DNA of 64,000 nt from Pontibacter kalidii (GTDB taxonomy: Bacteria; Bacteroidota; Bacteroidia; Cytophagales; Hymenobacteraceae). Each line of letters opens with the position of its first letter. The first letter of the stretch is position 1. Positions 1-8,806 of this stretch are shown here, piece by piece. The notes beneath the pieces are model-generated. The model was not told where the DNA came from and did not search any database. It saw only the letters and a program-made list of their open reading frames with translations. Both the position numbers and the translations under genes were made by a program. The DNA lies in assembly GCF_026278245.1 (NCBI RefSeq), contig NZ_CP111079.1, positions 374,501-438,500 on the forward strand. The letters run 5' to 3'.

Positions 1-1280
1 TGCCGATGTATTTCTTGATCGGCATCTGGGGCGGTCCGAAGCGCGAGTACGCCGCTATCAAGTTTTTTATTTATACTTTGGTAGGCTCCCTTTTTATCCT
101 GATCGTGATGATCGGGCTCTATACTTCCGTGATCGATCCTCAGGCGACGGCGGTGCAGATGGGGCTGCTGGAGCAGGGCCAGGTGGCTGGTGCAGAGGTG
201 CTCAATAAGGTGCAGCAGATGCTGCAGCGCAACCAGATCAGCAACTATAACCTGGTGCGTACCTTCAGTATTCCGGCCATGATGGAGCCGGCCAACTTTA
301 TCCCTAACAGCCTGCTGCACGTGCTCTCCGGAAGTATGCTTTGGAACCTGCCGCTGCGCTTTATCGCATTTCTGCTGTTGTTTGCCGGTTTTGCCATCAA
401 GGTGCCGTCGGTGCCTGTGCATACCTGGCTGCCCGATGCGCACGTGGAGGCCCCGACACCTATCTCTGTGCTGCTGGCGGCTATACTTTTAAAGGTAGGT
501 GGCTACGGCCTGATCCGCATTGTGTACCCGATCTTCCCGGATGCCGGCACTTACTTCTCCATACTCGTCGGGGGCTTAGGCGTGCTCTCTATTATTTATG
601 GGGCGATGAACGCGCTGGCCATGAAAGACCTGAAAAAGCTCATCGCCTACTCCTCGGTATCGCACATGGGCTTTGTGCTGCTGGGGCTGGCCTCGCTCAC
701 TAACGAGGGCGTGAACGGCGCTATTTACATGATGTTCAGCCACGGCATTATTTCGGCCATGCTCTTTTTGGTAGTCGGCGTAATTTATGACCGTGCTCAT
801 GATCGCATGATCCATAACTTCCGGGGTCTGGCCAACACCATGCCGGCTTATACTTGCTTTGTGGTGATTGCTTTCTTCGCCTCGCTGGGCATGCCGGGCT
901 TCTCCGGGTTTATCTCGGAGCTGCTGGTGCTGGTAGGCGGTTTCGGTGCGCCGGAGGCCACAGGCCTGCTGCCGCGCTGGCTTACTATTGTGGCGGTGCT
1001 GGGCCTGCTGCTGAGCGCAGCCTACTACCTGTGGGCGCTGCAGCGCATGTTCTTCGGTAAGTTTTGGATCTTTCCGGAGCTGCGCCAGAACGCTCTCATC
1101 ACCGATCTCAACACAAGAGAGTACCTGATGCTGGTGCCGCTGGCGGTGCTGGCGCTGCTCTTCGGTATCTTCCCGCACCTGCTGCTAGACAAGATCGGCC
1201 TGACCGTGAATGGTTTCACGGAAATGGTGCTGCAGCGGGGGCAGGAGCAGCTGGGTTTAATCTTATCAACACTGAAATAA
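1..1280 (+). CDS. nuoM: NADH-quinone oxidoreductase subunit M (5' partial)
   Basis: Membrane subunit of respiratory complex I, one of the antiporter-like proton-pumping subunits in the cytoplasmic membrane. The reading frame is open from the window edge, and the ATG at position 6 is internal: the family motif around it reads PMYFLIGIWGG, which lies well inside NuoM. About 425 residues are present, so roughly 100-130 N-terminal residues lie outside the window. Visible family marks are the antiporter core around PVHTWLPDAHVEAPTPISVLLA and KLIAYSSVSHMGF, together with many hydrophobic helices. The stop codon directly touches the start of nuoN, so the two genes are cotranscribed. Family assignment is secure. 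Confidence 0.96.
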   Translation, partial: PMYFLIGIWGGPKREYAAIKFFIYTLVGSLFILIVMIGLYTSVIDPQATAVQMGLLEQGQVAGAEVLNKVQQMLQRNQISNYNLVRTFSIPAMMEPANFIPNSLLHVLSGSMLWNLPLRFIAFLLLFAGFAIKVPSVPVHTWLPDAHVEAPTPISVLLAAILLKVGGYGLIRIVYPIFPDAGTYFSILVGGLGVLSIIYGAMNALAMKDLKKLIAYSSVSHMGFVLLGLASLTNEGVNGAIYMMFSHGIISAMLFLVVGVIYDRAHDRMIHNFRGLANTMPAYTCFVVIAFFASLGMPGFSGFISELLVLVGGFGAPEATGLLPRWLTIVAVLGLLLSAAYYLWALQRMFFGKFWIFPELRQNALITDLNTREYLMLVPLAVLALLFGIFPHLLLDKIGLTVNGFTEMVLQRGQEQLGLILSTLK

Positions 1281-2786
1281 GTGAACGAGCAGGCGGTATA
1301 CTTGTCGGATAAACTGAACGCCATCCTGGCGGGAGCAGGCTCGCTGTTGCCCGAGCTGGTGCTGGCCTGCTTCTTCCTGCTGCTCGTAACGCTCGACCTG
1401 TTCAAAGCTAAAAGTATAAAAAAGCTGCTGCCCTGGCTGGCCCTTACCGGTTTGTTCTGGGTGCTGGTGCTGCAGGTATTGGGGGGCTATACTTCCGGCG
1501 ACGAGCCTTTCCTGAACCTGCTGCTCTCGGATGGCTTGGCCCGTTACGGCGGCATCCTTTTCAGCGCGGCAGGTATATTTGCCATTTTCATGGCGTTGCA
1601 GCTCAGGCGGCTGGAAAAGCTGCAGGAGGGTAGGGGCGAGTTTTATGCGCTGGTGCTAATACTCGTGCTGGGCCTCAACCTGATGGCCAAATCGGTTAAC
1701 CTGCTGATGGTGTTCCTGGCCATTGAGGTCGTTTCCATCGCCTCCTATATCCTTACCCTTACGTTTAAAACCGAGAAACGCGCCGTGGAGGCCGGCCTGA
1801 AGTATGTGCTCTACGGGACGCTGTCGGCGGGGGTGATGCTGTATGGCATGTCGTTTTTCTACGGCCTGACGGGTACGCTGAACTATACTTCGGAGGCCTT
1901 CGCCTTGGGGTTGCTGCAAGCCGACACACTGCTGGTAACAGTAGCCGCCGTACTGGTATTGGCCGGTTTTTTCTTCAAGATCTCTGCCGCGCCTTTCCAC
2001 TTCTGGGCGCCGGATGTGTACCAGGGGGCGCCGATGCCGGTGGTGGCGCTCTTCTCCACCGGGCCAAAAATAGCGGGTATCCTGGTTATACTTCGCTTTG
2101 TGGGCAACTTTACCGACCCCGATGCCTTTGCCGATGTGCAGTTGCTGTTAGGCGTTGCTGCCATCGCCACCCTGGCTATCGGAAACTTCACGGCGCTGTG
2201 GCAACGCACGCCGCGCAGGCTGATGGCATACTCTTCCGTGTCGCATGCTGGTTTTCTGCTGATGGCGCTGCTGGCTTTCGGCACCGGCTATACTTCCAGC
2301 GTGCTGTTTTACCTCACGGTGCTGCTGTTTATGAACTTCGGTGTTTTCCTGCTGCTGCAGGTGGCCGAGGAAAAAAATGGCGTTCAGACGTTGGAGGGCT
2401 TTTCGGGCCTGGGCCGCTCGCAGCCATATGTTGGGGTGATGGCGCTGCTTTACCTGCTCTCACTCACAGGGCTTCCGCCGCTGGCCGGCTTCACGGGCAA
2501 ACTGCTGATTTTTAGCAACGTGTGGGAGGCTTACACGCTGTCGGCAAACAACCTGCTGCTGGCCCTGTTAATAACAGGGATTCTGCTGACGGGGGTGGCG
2601 CTTTTTTACTATATCAAGATACCATACTACCTTTTCTTCAAAGGGAATCAATCTCACGAAAATTTAGTTATTTCACCGTCAGAAAAACTGTTGCTGGCGC
2701 TGTTCGCCCTGCCGCTGCTGGTCCTGTTCTTTAAACCCGACCTGCTGCTCCGCTGGATAGAGCAATTGCTGGCGCAGACACTATAA
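1281..2786 (+). CDS. nuoN: NADH-quinone oxidoreductase subunit N
   Basis: Antiporter-like membrane subunit of complex I, 501 residues, a normal length for NuoN. The start is GTG, placed immediately after the nuoM stop with no spacer, which fits translational coupling. Seen in the protein: a hydrophobic multi-helix chain, the core segment FHFWAPDVYQGAPMPVVALF, and RLMAYSSVSHAGFLLMALLA, both typical of the proton-translocating subunits. nuoM-nuoN order is the usual end of a nuo operon. The gene contains several copies of TATACTT in different reading frames (for example near 1490, 1884, 2087 and 2288), although codons elsewhere are GC-rich. Confidence 0.96.
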   Translation: MNEQAVYLSDKLNAILAGAGSLLPELVLACFFLLLVTLDLFKAKSIKKLLPWLALTGLFWVLVLQVLGGYTSGDEPFLNLLLSDGLARYGGILFSAAGIFAIFMALQLRRLEKLQEGRGEFYALVLILVLGLNLMAKSVNLLMVFLAIEVVSIASYILTLTFKTEKRAVEAGLKYVLYGTLSAGVMLYGMSFFYGLTGTLNYTSEAFALGLLQADTLLVTVAAVLVLAGFFFKISAAPFHFWAPDVYQGAPMPVVALFSTGPKIAGILVILRFVGNFTDPDAFADVQLLLGVAAIATLAIGNFTALWQRTPRRLMAYSSVSHAGFLLMALLAFGTGYTSSVLFYLTVLLFMNFGVFLLLQVAEEKNGVQTLEGFSGLGRSQPYVGVMALLYLLSLTGLPPLAGFTGKLLIFSNVWEAYTLSANNLLLALLITGILLTGVALFYYIKIPYYLFFKGNQSHENLVISPSEKLLLALFALPLLVLFFKPDLLLRWIEQLLAQTL

Positions 2787-2793
2787 AGCACTC

Positions 2794-4689
2794 ATGAGCG
2801 ACGCAATAAAGCACGAATGTGGTATCGCCTTAATCAGGCTCCGGAAACCGATCAGTTACTACGCCAAGAAGTACGGCACACCGATGTATGGCATCAACAA
2901 GCTGTACCTGCTCATGCAGAAGCAGCACAACCGCGGCCAGGACGGTGCGGGTGTCGCCAGCATCAAGATTAACGCCCTGCCCGGCATCGATTACATCAGC
3001 CGCTTCCGCTCCGTGAAAACCCGCGCCATCGACAGTATCTTTGGCAAGATCGGCAAGGAGTATAAGGCGCTGCAGGAGCAATACCCTGACAAGGCCGAAG
3101 ATGTGGAGTGGGTGTGGGAGAACATGCCGTTTTTAGGTGATGTGTACCTGGGCCACCTGCGCTACGGCACCCACGGCCTCAACAGCGTGGACAACTGCCA
3201 CCCGATGGTGCGCGAAAACAACTGGCGCAGCCGCTCCCTGGCCGTGGCCGGTAACTTCAACATGACCAACGTGGATGAGCAGTTTCAGAAACTGCTGGAG
3301 CTGGGGCAGCACCCCAAGCAGAAGACCGACACGACCACGGTGCTGGAGAAGATCGGCCACTTCCTCGACGAGGAGAACCAGGTGCTGTTCGACAACTACA
3401 AGCAAGGCGACTACACCAATAAAGAAATCACCCAACTCATAGAGCAGAACCTGGACATGCAGCGTGTGCTCAAGCGTGCCGCCAAGGATTTTGACGGAGG
3501 CTATGCCATGGCTGGCCTTACAGGGTATGGTGCCTCCTTCGTCATGCGCGACCCGAACGGCATCCGTCCGGCGTACTATTACATAGATGACGAGGTGGTG
3601 GTAGTCGCTTCAGAGAAGCCGGCTATTAAAACCGCCTTTGGAATAGAGTACAGTGAGATAAAGGAGATTGCCCCAGGCCATGCCCTCATCGTTGACAAAG
3701 CCGGAAACCCGGAGCTGAAGGAAGTGGTGGAGCCGCGCGAGAAGCTCTCGTGCAGCTTTGAGCGCATCTACTTCTCCCGCGGCAACGACCCGGAGATATA
3801 CACCGAGCGCAAGAACATGGGCAAGCTGCTTTGCAGGCAGATCCTGGAGGCCATTAACTACGACCTGAAAAACACCGTGTTCTCCTACATCCCGAACACG
3901 GCCGAAACTTCGTGGTTGGGCATGATGAAGGGTATCGAGAACTACCTGCGCGACTACCGCAAACAGGCCATTCTTAACCAGAAGCTGACGGAGGAAGAAC
4001 TCGACGAGATCCTGCAGTTTAAGCCGCGTGCCGAGAAACTGGTGATCAAGGACGCCAAGCTGCGTACGTTCATTACCGACGACGACAGTCGAAACGACCT
4101 GGTAACGCACGTGTATGATACTACTTACGAAGTGGTGAAGAAAGGCGTGGATACGCTTGTGGTGCTGGACGACTCGATCGTGCGCGGCACGACGCTGGAG
4201 AAGAGCATCATAAAAATGCTCGACAAGCTGGAGCCGAAGAAGATCATCATCGTGTCCTGCGCGCCGCAGATCCGCTACCCGGATTGCTATGGCATTGATA
4301 TGTCGCGGATGAAGGAGTTTGTGGCTTTCAGAGCGCTTCTGGCCCTGCTGAAGGATCGTGGGCAGTTAATAAAGGTACAGGAAACTTATAACAAGTGCCT
4401 TGCCGCTGCTGGTACGCCAGCCTTTAAGGAAACCAACTTTGTACAGGAGCTATACAACATGTTCACGCACAACGAAATTTCGAATAAAGTTGCCGAGATC
4501 GTGAAAGCGCCAGAGGTGCATGCAGATGTACAGGTGATTTACCAGACTATCGAAGACCTGCACCAGGCCTGCCCGAACCACAAAGGCGACTGGTACTTCA
4601 CCGGCAATTACCCTACCCCGGGTGGTACAGGCGTCGTGAACCGTGCCTTTATGAATTTCGTGGAGAACAAGTCCGGAAGAGCCTATTAA
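2794..4689 (+). CDS. purF: Amidophosphoribosyltransferase-like protein (long PurF form)
   Basis: Predicted glutamine phosphoribosylpyrophosphate amidotransferase, first committed step of purine synthesis, cytoplasmic. The N-terminus has an eight-residue leader followed by CGIALIRL, so Cys9 would become the N-terminal nucleophile of a class II glutaminase. Other glutaminase signatures seen are HNRGQDGAG, GHLRYGTHG and GNFNMTN. The phosphoribosyltransferase domain carries the PRPP loop LVVLDDSIVRGTTLEKS. At 631 residues it is over 100 longer than classical PurF (about 470-510); long versions are common in Bacteroidota. Whether a classical purF also exists in this genome cannot be seen. It starts 7 bp after nuoN but is functionally unrelated, and it ends at its own terminator. 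It contains no copy of the TATACTT word, unlike its neighbours. Confidence 0.85.
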   Translation: MSDAIKHECGIALIRLRKPISYYAKKYGTPMYGINKLYLLMQKQHNRGQDGAGVASIKINALPGIDYISRFRSVKTRAIDSIFGKIGKEYKALQEQYPDKAEDVEWVWENMPFLGDVYLGHLRYGTHGLNSVDNCHPMVRENNWRSRSLAVAGNFNMTNVDEQFQKLLELGQHPKQKTDTTTVLEKIGHFLDEENQVLFDNYKQGDYTNKEITQLIEQNLDMQRVLKRAAKDFDGGYAMAGLTGYGASFVMRDPNGIRPAYYYIDDEVVVVASEKPAIKTAFGIEYSEIKEIAPGHALIVDKAGNPELKEVVEPREKLSCSFERIYFSRGNDPEIYTERKNMGKLLCRQILEAINYDLKNTVFSYIPNTAETSWLGMMKGIENYLRDYRKQAILNQKLTEEELDEILQFKPRAEKLVIKDAKLRTFITDDDSRNDLVTHVYDTTYEVVKKGVDTLVVLDDSIVRGTTLEKSIIKMLDKLEPKKIIIVSCAPQIRYPDCYGIDMSRMKEFVAFRALLALLKDRGQLIKVQETYNKCLAAAGTPAFKETNFVQELYNMFTHNEISNKVAEIVKAPEVHADVQVIYQTIEDLHQACPNHKGDWYFTGNYPTPGGTGVVNRAFMNFVENKSGRAY

Positions 4690-4717
4690 CAAGTATAAAG
4701 TATAAATCATACTTAGG

Positions 4718-4757
4718 ACCGGCTGCTGTACCTTGTGCAGCGGCCGGTTTTGTTTTA
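4718..4757 (+). terminator. Intrinsic terminator after purF-like gene
   Basis: Stem ACCGGC-GCTG / CAGC-GCCGGT with one bulge and a loop of about 9 nt, followed by a T-rich run. It lies 29 bp after the stop codon. Confidence 0.8.
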
Positions 4758-5684
4758 CCCCTCCCCAACCCTCCCCTAATAACAGGGGAGGGAGTTCGAT
4801 TCATGTTGCATAGCCAAGACTGCTGCGGACGTCCACGTCCCGTGTAAGCTATACTTATACTTTGCACATACTTCCCTTGGCTATACTTCCATAGCCGTTG
4901 CTGCCTGCAACTGGACACAAGCTATCCATTCAAAACACCGCTGATCCTCTAGTTCCCACAAACCTACTGTTGCAATTCATACTTTGGTGCTCTCAAGCCC
5001 GAGAGGGCTCGTCCTCGGGCATCGCGCGGTGTACATTTCCTTTGCTGTCGCAATTTCGCTAAAGCGAAACCGGAAATCTACAAGGCGCTCAACCCAAGGA
5101 CTGGGATCAGTTCGATAGCCGCCGCTGACGGAGCTTGAACGGAGCTCCCCTCCTTAGACAAGGAGGGGTAGGGGTGGTTGGACCAGGTATCGCGAATGTC
5201 CCTCCCCTGTTTTTAGGGGAGGGCTGGGGTAGGGTGAATTCCCCTCCTCGGAGGGGCTGGGGTGGTTGGAACAAATGCTGCAAAAGCTCCCTCCCTGTTT
5301 TAGGGGAGGGGTGAAGCAGAGGGTAGGGGTGGTTGGATCCGATACCGCAGCGACGCAGACGAAGAAGTCCGGGACAGCAGAAGAAAGTAAGTACTATAGC
5401 CAAAGTATAAGTATGAAAGTATAACCCAGGTATAAAGTATGCTTTGCAAGCTAACCGGTTTACAAACTTATCAGCATTGTAAGGAACCCACCCTCCAGCT
5501 AAATCTCCAAAAATATATCTTCCCCATTAAGCCTTCCGCAGCGGCAGCAGTCAAAGGATATGAAGCAACTTCGGCAGCAATTATAGCAGGAAAACCATAC
5601 AATTATATAGTATTTTATCTCCCTGATGCTTACATTGATAGCCGAAACTTGTCTAAACCTTAAACTATCACCTACATCTACAGA
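4758..5684. repeat. Intergenic repeat island A
   Basis: No credible gene in about 930 bp. It holds several CT/GA-rich hairpins of the type CCCTCCCCT...AGGGGAGGG (near 5195-5225 and 5285-5310), dense copies of TATACTT/AAGTATA, and one copy of a structured 245-bp repeat listed separately. The same combination recurs in islands near 20.1, 36.8, 45.2 and 47.2 kb. A 74-codon open frame at 5439-5663 has no support. The last 250 bp before the amidohydrolase gene is AT-richer and probably carries its promoter. Confidence 0.8.
4890..5131 (+). repeat. Structured dispersed repeat, copy A
   Basis: About 245 bp shared with four other intergenic sites in the window. Conserved blocks include GGCGCTCAACCCAAGGACTG and CATCGCGC. 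Two small hairpins are visible: AGCCC/GGGCT at 4996-5009 and TTTCGCT/AGCGAAA at 5054-5069. The second stem has a different sequence in other copies but still pairs. Confidence 0.8.
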
Positions 5685-8600
5685 ATGAAGAAAATTCTAA
5701 CCATTGCAGCCTGCCTTACTTTTAGTGCAGGTGGTGTAATGGCGCAGGAGACCTTTCCGCGCAATGGCGTGTACGACGAACGCGCCGGGCTCGTGGCCTT
5801 CACCAACGCCACCGTTCACACCGATTATAAGACAACTATCCCCAACGCCACCCTTGTTATCCGCGACGGAAAAGTAGAGGCCGTGGGCACGAACGTAAAG
5901 GTGCCTGCCGGAGCCGTCGTGATGGATGCCAAAGGCAAGCATATTTACCCGGGTTTGGTGGACATGTTCAGCGACTACGGTGTGCCGGAGGTAAAGGCCG
6001 AGCGCCGCAGCTGGCGCTCGGCCCCGCAGATGGAGTCCACGAAAGAGGGCGCCTTTAACTGGAACGAGGCCATCCGCCCGGAAACAGACGCCGTGGAGTT
6101 GTTCAAGGTAGACGCCAAAAAGGCGGAGGAGTTGCGCAAGCAGGGATTCGGTACGGTGCTGGCCGTGCACCGCGATGGCATCGCCCGTGGTACGGCTGCC
6201 CTCGTAACACTGGCTGAGAAGCGCGAGAACGAGGTCGTGCTGAAGGATAGAGCCGCGGCAGCGCTCTCGTTTGAGAAAGGTACCTCGAAGCAGGATTACC
6301 CGAACTCGCTGATGGGTTCCGTGGCGTTGTTGCGCCAGACGTACCTGGATGCCCAGTGGAACGCACAGAATCCGCAGAAAGAGCAAAATATCTCCCTGGC
6401 CGCTTTTACGCAGGCCAATAACTACCCGCAGATTTTTGAGGCTTCTAACAAGCTGAACATACTGCGTGCCGATAAGGTGGGGGATGAGTTTGGCAAGCAG
6501 TACATCATGAAAGGCGCCGGCGACGAGTACCAGATGCTGCCGCAGATCAAGGCCACCAATGCGCCCATCATCCTGTCGCTGGATTTCCCAAGCGCCTATA
6601 ACGTGGAGGACCCGTTTGATGCGCGCCGCGTAGCCCTGAATGATATGAAGCACTGGGAGATGGCTCCTGCCAACGCAGCGCTGCTGCAGAAAGCAGGCGT
6701 GACCATCGCTTTCACCGCACACGACCTGAAGGATAAAAAAGACTTTTTGCCGAACCTGCGCAAAGCCGTAAAGTATGGCCTGAGCGAGGAGGAGGCTCTG
6801 AAAGCGCTGACAGCTACACCGGCTAAACTCCTGAACGCCGATAAGCTGGTTGGAAGCCTGAACAAGGGCATGCTGGCCAACTTCATCATCACCACCGACA
6901 ATCTTTTCTCGGAGGACGGTGTGATCCTGGAGAACTGGGTACAGGGCGAGCAGTACAGAATTTCTGACGTGCCGGCCGATTACCGTGGCGTTTATACTTT
7001 GAAATTAGGGAACGACACGGGTCGTAAACTCCTGATTGCCGGCTCTGCAGAGAAACCAGAGCTGAAGGTAATTGCGCAGGACACGGTAAAAGGCAACATC
7101 AGCATAAAGGGAAACCTGGTAACCATCTCTTTTGCTGAGAGCAAGGACAGCAAGCAGAGCATCCGCCTGAGCGGCTGGGTGAGTGACAAAAACCTGCAGG
7201 GCGAGGGCCAGCTGCCAAACGCTTCTTCGGTGAAGTGGGTGGCGGCCTACTCCGAAGCCATGACCGAGCAGGAGAAGAAAGACCGTGCGAAGAAAGAGGA
7301 GGAGAACACGGCCATCGGCAGCATGATCTACCCGTTTCAGGCCTATGGCCAGCCGGAGCTGCCAAAGCAGGAGACCATGCTCATCAAAAACGCCACCGTT
7401 TGGACAAACGAGAAGGAAGGGAAGCTGGAGAACGCGGATGTGTTGATCAGGAACGGCAAGATCGCCAAGGTAGGTAAGAACCTGAGCGAGTCTGGTGCCA
7501 GAGTAATTGACGGTACAGGCAAGCACGTAACACCGGGCATCATTGATGAGCACTCGCACATTGCCCTGGACGGCGTGAACGAGGGCACGCAGGCCGTAAC
7601 CTCTGAGGTGCGCATGGCTGACGTGGTAGACCCTGAAGATATCAACATTTACCGTCAGCTGGCAGGTGGCGTTACCACCTCGCAGTTACTGCACGGCTCC
7701 GCTAACCCGATTGGCGGTCAGTCGGCTATTATTAAGCTGCGTTGGGGCAAGAGTGCCGATGAGCTGCTGGTGGAGAACGCCGATGGCTACATCAAGTTCG
7801 CACTGGGTGAGAACGTAAAGCAGTCGAACTGGGGCGGCATACAGACGATTCGCTTCCCGCAGTCCAGAATGGGTGTGGAGCAGGTGTTTGTAGATGCTTT
7901 CCAGCGCGCCAAAGAGTATGAGCAGACCTGGAAGAACTATAACAGCCTGTCTAAAAAGCAAAAGTCCAAAGCCACGGCCCCGCGCCGCGACCTGGAGCTG
8001 GAGACGCTGGTGGAGATTCTCAACGATAAGCGCTTTATCACCTGCCACTCTTACGTGCAGTCCGAGATTAACATGCTGATGAAAGTGGCCGACGAGATGG
8101 GCTTTAAGGTGAACACGTTCACGCACATCCTGGAAGGGTATAAAGTGGCTGACAAGATGAAGGAGCGCGGCATTGGCGGCTCTACCTTCTCCGATTGGTG
8201 GGCCTATAAGATGGAGGTGAAAGATGCGATCCCGCAGAACGCCGGCATCATGAACCAACTGGGTGTGGTGACGGCCATCAACTCCGACGACGCGGAGATG
8301 GCGCGCCGCCTGAACCAGGAGGCAGCCAAGAGTGTGAAGTATACCGGTATGAGCGAAGAGGACGCCCTGAAAATGGTGACCCTGAACCCGGCTAAACTCC
8401 TGCACCTCGACGATAGAATGGGAAGCCTGAAGGCCGGAAAGGACGCGGACATTGTGCTATGGAACGAGCATCCGCTCTCTATCTACGCCAAGCCGCTGAA
8501 GACTTTCGTGGACGGCATCGCCTACTACGATGTGGAGCGCGACGAGCAGCTGCGTGAGGAACTGGAGAAAGAGCGCATGCGCCTGGTGCAGAAGATGCTG

Positions 8601-8711
8601 CACGAGAAGGGCAACGGTGCTAAAACACAGGCTCCCCGAAGCAGAAAAGCTCACGTGGTTCACTGCGAAGACGTGCAGCACAGCGAGGAGGAGTCATACT
8701 TTGCCTATTAA
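5685..8711 (+). CDS. Exported tandem amidohydrolase-family protein
   Basis: 1008 residues. A Sec signal peptide ends near VMAQE (about residue 21), so the mature protein is periplasmic. It contains two amidohydrolase-like units. The first (about 25-480) has the family strand pattern and the C-terminal GSLNKGMLANF element, but where the metal-binding HxH should sit it reads GLVDMFSDYG, so it looks catalytically dead. The second (about 560-980) keeps a complete-looking set: DEHSHIA, a lysine in GYIKFALG, CHSY, FTHILEG and the aspartate in INSDDAE, followed by GSLKAGKDADIVLW. It resembles imidazolonepropionase/dipeptidase-type enzymes, but the substrate cannot be deduced. It is cotranscribed or paired with the related gene downstream, with a long hairpin between them. 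Confidence 0.9.
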   Translation: MKKILTIAACLTFSAGGVMAQETFPRNGVYDERAGLVAFTNATVHTDYKTTIPNATLVIRDGKVEAVGTNVKVPAGAVVMDAKGKHIYPGLVDMFSDYGVPEVKAERRSWRSAPQMESTKEGAFNWNEAIRPETDAVELFKVDAKKAEELRKQGFGTVLAVHRDGIARGTAALVTLAEKRENEVVLKDRAAAALSFEKGTSKQDYPNSLMGSVALLRQTYLDAQWNAQNPQKEQNISLAAFTQANNYPQIFEASNKLNILRADKVGDEFGKQYIMKGAGDEYQMLPQIKATNAPIILSLDFPSAYNVEDPFDARRVALNDMKHWEMAPANAALLQKAGVTIAFTAHDLKDKKDFLPNLRKAVKYGLSEEEALKALTATPAKLLNADKLVGSLNKGMLANFIITTDNLFSEDGVILENWVQGEQYRISDVPADYRGVYTLKLGNDTGRKLLIAGSAEKPELKVIAQDTVKGNISIKGNLVTISFAESKDSKQSIRLSGWVSDKNLQGEGQLPNASSVKWVAAYSEAMTEQEKKDRAKKEEENTAIGSMIYPFQAYGQPELPKQETMLIKNATVWTNEKEGKLENADVLIRNGKIAKVGKNLSESGARVIDGTGKHVTPGIIDEHSHIALDGVNEGTQAVTSEVRMADVVDPEDINIYRQLAGGVTTSQLLHGSANPIGGQSAIIKLRWGKSADELLVENADGYIKFALGENVKQSNWGGIQTIRFPQSRMGVEQVFVDAFQRAKEYEQTWKNYNSLSKKQKSKATAPRRDLELETLVEILNDKRFITCHSYVQSEINMLMKVADEMGFKVNTFTHILEGYKVADKMKERGIGGSTFSDWWAYKMEVKDAIPQNAGIMNQLGVVTAINSDDAEMARRLNQEAAKSVKYTGMSEEDALKMVTLNPAKLLHLDDRMGSLKAGKDADIVLWNEHPLSIYAKPLKTFVDGIAYYDVERDEQLREELEKERMRLVQKMLHEKGNGAKTQAPRSRKAHVVHCEDVQHSEEESYFAY

Positions 8712-8718
8712 ATGTTAG

Positions 8719-8781
8719 TTGATGATTGCTAATTGTTGATTGTTTTTGAATTAGAAACAATCAACAATTAGCAATCATCAA
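8719..8781 (+). repeat. 27-bp perfect inverted repeat between amidohydrolase genes
   Basis: Left arm 8719-8745 and right arm 8755-8781 are exact reverse complements with a 9-nt loop. The stem is AT-rich and begins 7 bp after the upstream stop codon. There is no oligo-T tail, so it may stabilise or process an mRNA end rather than act as a classical terminator. The word is partly repeated again near 8791. Confidence 0.85.
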
Positions 8782-8806
8782 TCAAATAAATTCAACAATT
8801 AAAGAA

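Noticed and set aside
4649..5403. Short minus-strand frames within repeat island A
   Set aside because: They run through CT-rich hairpins that recur in several islands; the Pro/Ser-rich peptides are by-products of the repeats.
5439..5663. 74-codon open frame before the amidohydrolase gene
   Set aside because: Starts inside repeat sequence and shows no protein character; more likely leader/promoter DNA.
5697..6722. 341-codon open frame on the minus strand
   Set aside because: Lies fully antisense to the tandem amidohydrolase gene, whose signal peptide and family motifs are clear; His/Leu/Arg-rich composition typical of a codon shadow.
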